Shown: in pieces, positions 8,434 through 9,486 of the stretch
Numbering within the stretch: the first letter of the stretch is position 1
Layout: each line of letters starts with the position of its first letter
Origin: Pseudomonadota bacterium
GTDB taxonomy: Bacteria > Pseudomonadota > Alphaproteobacteria > Rhizobiales > Rhizobiaceae
Length of the DNA stretch: 9,486 nucleotides
NCBI GenBank assembly: GCA_023387715.1
Contig: JAEWHQ010000061.1
Span: forward strand, 1-9,486
Reading direction: 5' to 3'
Notes under the pieces: generated by a model
The model's database searches: none
Told to the model about the DNA's origin: nothing
What the model saw: only the letters and a program-made list of their open reading frames with translations
Program-made: the position numbers and the translations under genes

Positions 8434-8462
8434 AATTTGTTCCATTATTGTTCCAAAGTCAA
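8434..8462 (-). promoter_or_regulatory. Putative promoter of the micropeptide gene
   Basis: TTGACT at 8457-8462 is a good -35 hexamer. At 17-bp spacing the -10 would be CAAATT (8434-8439), which matches TATAAT poorly. An alternative -10-like AATAAT sits inside the LexA box but at the wrong distance from TTGACT. The LexA box fills the spacer. Transcription would begin about 25-30 nt before the ATG, leaving room for the GGAG site. Confidence 0.45.
8439..8453. promoter_or_regulatory. LexA (SOS) box, GTTC-N7-GTTC
   Basis: The plus strand reads GTTCCATTATTGTTC, an exact match to the direct-repeat LexA operator of Alphaproteobacteria (GTTC-N7-GTTC, or GAAC-N7-GAAC on the other strand). The half-sites share an extended TTGTTCC. 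The box lies between a TTGACT -35 element and the putative -10 of the micropeptide promoter, where bound LexA would block RNA polymerase. The lolD terminator separates the box from lolD, so the micropeptide gene is its natural target. Confidence 0.78.
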
Positions 8463-8571
8463 GTGCCTTGTACCTCCTATGTTCCACTCATAGTTTACGT
8501 TTTATGAAATTTTCACGGGAAGCTTTAAGATAGGAAAAGCGCGTTTTATAGCTGCAAGCCATAACAGGCAC

Positions 8572-8599
8572 AAAAAAAAGAGGGCTCAAAAGCCCTCTT
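8572..8599 (-). terminator. Rho-independent terminator of lolD
   Basis: A perfect 9-bp stem (AAGAGGGCT 8578-8586 with AGCCCTCTT 8591-8599) has a 4-nt loop. Eight T on the minus strand (complement of 8572-8579) follow. It begins 33 nt after the lolD stop. It insulates the micropeptide gene and dnaE from the lol transcript. Between it and the micropeptide promoter (about 8485-8571) I see nothing recognisable. Confidence 0.92.
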
Positions 8600-8632
8600 A
8601 CAATCTTACAAAAATATAAGCCTAATAATGAC

Positions 8633-9316
8633 TTAAACGTCGATAACCTTGCCATCCTGCAAGGTCACACGGCGATCCATCCGGCGTGCCAGTTCATGAT
8701 TATGCGTAGCAATCAAAGCGGATAAACCAGACTGACGCACCAGCGCTTCCAATGCCTCAAATACATAAGAAGACGTGTGCGGATCAAGATTACCGGTTGG
8801 CTCATCTGCAAGCAGAACAAGCGGCGCATTAGCAACAGCACGGGCAATTGCCACACGCTGCTGTTCACCACCCGATAATTCGGCCGGACGGTGCGATGCG
8901 CGCTTACCAACCTTCATATAATCAAGAAGCTGCTGCGCACGGCTTGCCGCAGCTGCCTTTGGTAAACCACGGATTAATTGCGGCATCATCACATTTTCAA
9001 GCGCCGAGAATTCCGGCAGCAAATGATGGAACTGATAAACAAAACCAATATCATTGCGGCGAATAGCTGTACGCTCACCCTCGCCCAGCTCGGAGCATGA
9101 ACGACCATTGAGAAACACATCGCCATGATCAGGGCGCTCCAGCAAGCCTGCTGTATGCAAAAGCGTGGATTTACCTGCGCCGGATGGTGCCACAAGCGCC
9201 ACCATCTCACCGCGCTTCAATGTAAATTCCGCATCTTTTAGAATAACCAATTCACGGTCAATTTCTTTATACGCACGGCTGACACCCGAAAGGCGTAAAA
9301 TCGGTTCAGCAGCCAT
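8633..9316 (-). CDS. lolD: Lipoprotein-releasing system ATP-binding protein LolD
   Basis: Cytoplasmic ATPase of the LolCDE-type inner-membrane transporter, which extracts outer-membrane-directed lipoproteins and hands them to the periplasmic carrier LolA. The 227 residues match the family. Walker A is APSGAGKST at 43-51, with Ala in place of the usual first Gly. The Q-loop Gln95 lies in [10 protein letters not shown], typical of LolD. The ABC signature LSGGEQQR is at 147-154, Walker B LVLLADEP at 166-173, and the switch His205 is in ATHNHE. ATG 9316 overlaps the stop of the upstream permease gene by 1 nt (TAATG). GAGG within that gene lies 8 nt before the start, implying translational coupling. 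A strong terminator follows the gene. A general MacB-like ATPase is the alternative, but the LolD-type Q-loop and the adjoining LolC tail make LolD secure. Confidence 0.95.
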   Translation of the reverse strand: MAAEPILRLSGVSRAYKEIDRELVILKDAEFTLKRGEMVALVAPSGAGKSTLLHTAGLLERPDHGDVFLNGRSCSELGEGERTAIRRNDIGFVYQFHHLLPEFSALENVMMPQLIRGLPKAAAASRAQQLLDYMKVGKRASHRPAELSGGEQQRVAIARAVANAPLVLLADEPTGNLDPHTSSYVFEALEALVRQSGLSALIATHNHELARRMDRRVTLQDGKVIDV

Positions 9317-9486
9317 TATTCGTACCTCAGAGCTTCAACAGGATCGAGCTTGGCAGCGCGCCATGCCGGAAGAATGGTTGCAACAAAAGACAAAACCAGA
9401 GCCATAATAATCACTGTGAGTGTTTCACCCAGATCCATTTTGGCCGGAAGCTGGCTCAGGAAATAAAGTTCGGGGCTGAACAAAGT
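9316..9486 (-). CDS. lolC: Lipoprotein-releasing permease LolC/LolE, C-terminal 56 residues only
   Basis: Only the 3' end lies in the window; the rest is beyond 9486. The visible residues begin [20 protein letters not shown], a typical LolC/E periplasmic stretch before the last membrane helix. A hydrophobic helix (about residues 24-41 of the fragment, [18 protein letters not shown]) follows. The tail is [14 protein letters not shown], the characteristic cytoplasmic ending of LolC/E and related FtsX-family permeases. It forms the membrane part of the lipoprotein exporter and is translationally coupled to lolD by a 1-nt stop/start overlap. The choice between LolC and LolE cannot be made from this fragment; alphaproteobacteria commonly have one combined permease gene at this position. 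Confidence 0.88.
   Translation of the reverse strand, partial: TLFSPELYFLSQLPAKMDLGETLTVIIMALVLSFVATILPAWRAAKLDPVEALRYE

Noticed and set aside
8472..8478. Perfect Shine-Dalgarno-like AGGAGGT on the minus strand
   Set aside because: The only start near the right distance is a TTG opening five codons to a stop. It also lies upstream of the putative -10, so it would not be in the micropeptide transcript.
8287..8487. 66-codon GTG-started frame on the minus strand overlapping the micropeptide gene
   Set aside because: It spans the promoter and LexA box, has no suitable ribosome binding site and no recognisable domain. The overlapping 28-codon frame has a well-spaced GGAG and a coherent membrane segment.
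1..9486. Mobile elements, CRISPR arrays, tRNA or rRNA genes
   Set aside because: No transposase, integrase, terminal repeats, regularly spaced repeats or RNA-gene-like sequence was seen; the window is a compact run of housekeeping genes.

Overview
The window reads as a chromosomal housekeeping segment of an alphaproteobacterium, most likely Hyphomicrobiales (Rhizobiales) and perhaps near Brucellaceae. The grounds are a long vitamin B12-dependent ribonucleotide reductase, a proteobacterial DnaE with an eroded PHP motif, lolC-lolD close to dnaE, and an alphaproteobacterial LexA box (GTTC-N7-GTTC). Base composition looks close to balanced, lower than in most free-living Rhizobiales. The genus is an inference; no rRNA or other marker is present.

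Layout: nrdJ (5' end cut by the window edge) runs on the + strand to 3021 and meets ilvA (threonine dehydratase, - strand) at two separate terminators, one per direction (3041-3074 and 3085-3121). Every other gene is on the - strand. In transcription order these are the 3' end of lolC, lolD (overlapping by 1 nt), a terminator at 8572-8599, a LexA-type operator with a 28-codon membrane micropeptide gene (8313-8399), a roughly 250-nt gap, dnaE, a 130-170 nt spacer holding an 11-bp inverted repeat, and ilvA.

Functionally, nrdJ supplies deoxynucleotides and dnaE is the replicative polymerase. ilvA begins isoleucine synthesis, and lolCD belongs to the lipoprotein-sorting transporter of the inner membrane.

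The most interesting item lies between lolD and dnaE. It is a 28-residue single-pass membrane peptide with a GGAG ribosome binding site 7 nt before its ATG. About 40 nt upstream, a perfect GTTC-N7-GTTC box sits between a TTGACT -35 element and a weak -10. The design resembles the SOS-induced division inhibitor SidA of Caulobacter (29 residues, inner membrane). This suggests a DNA-damage checkpoint peptide that ordinary gene callers would miss. Orthology to SidA is not shown by the sequence alone.
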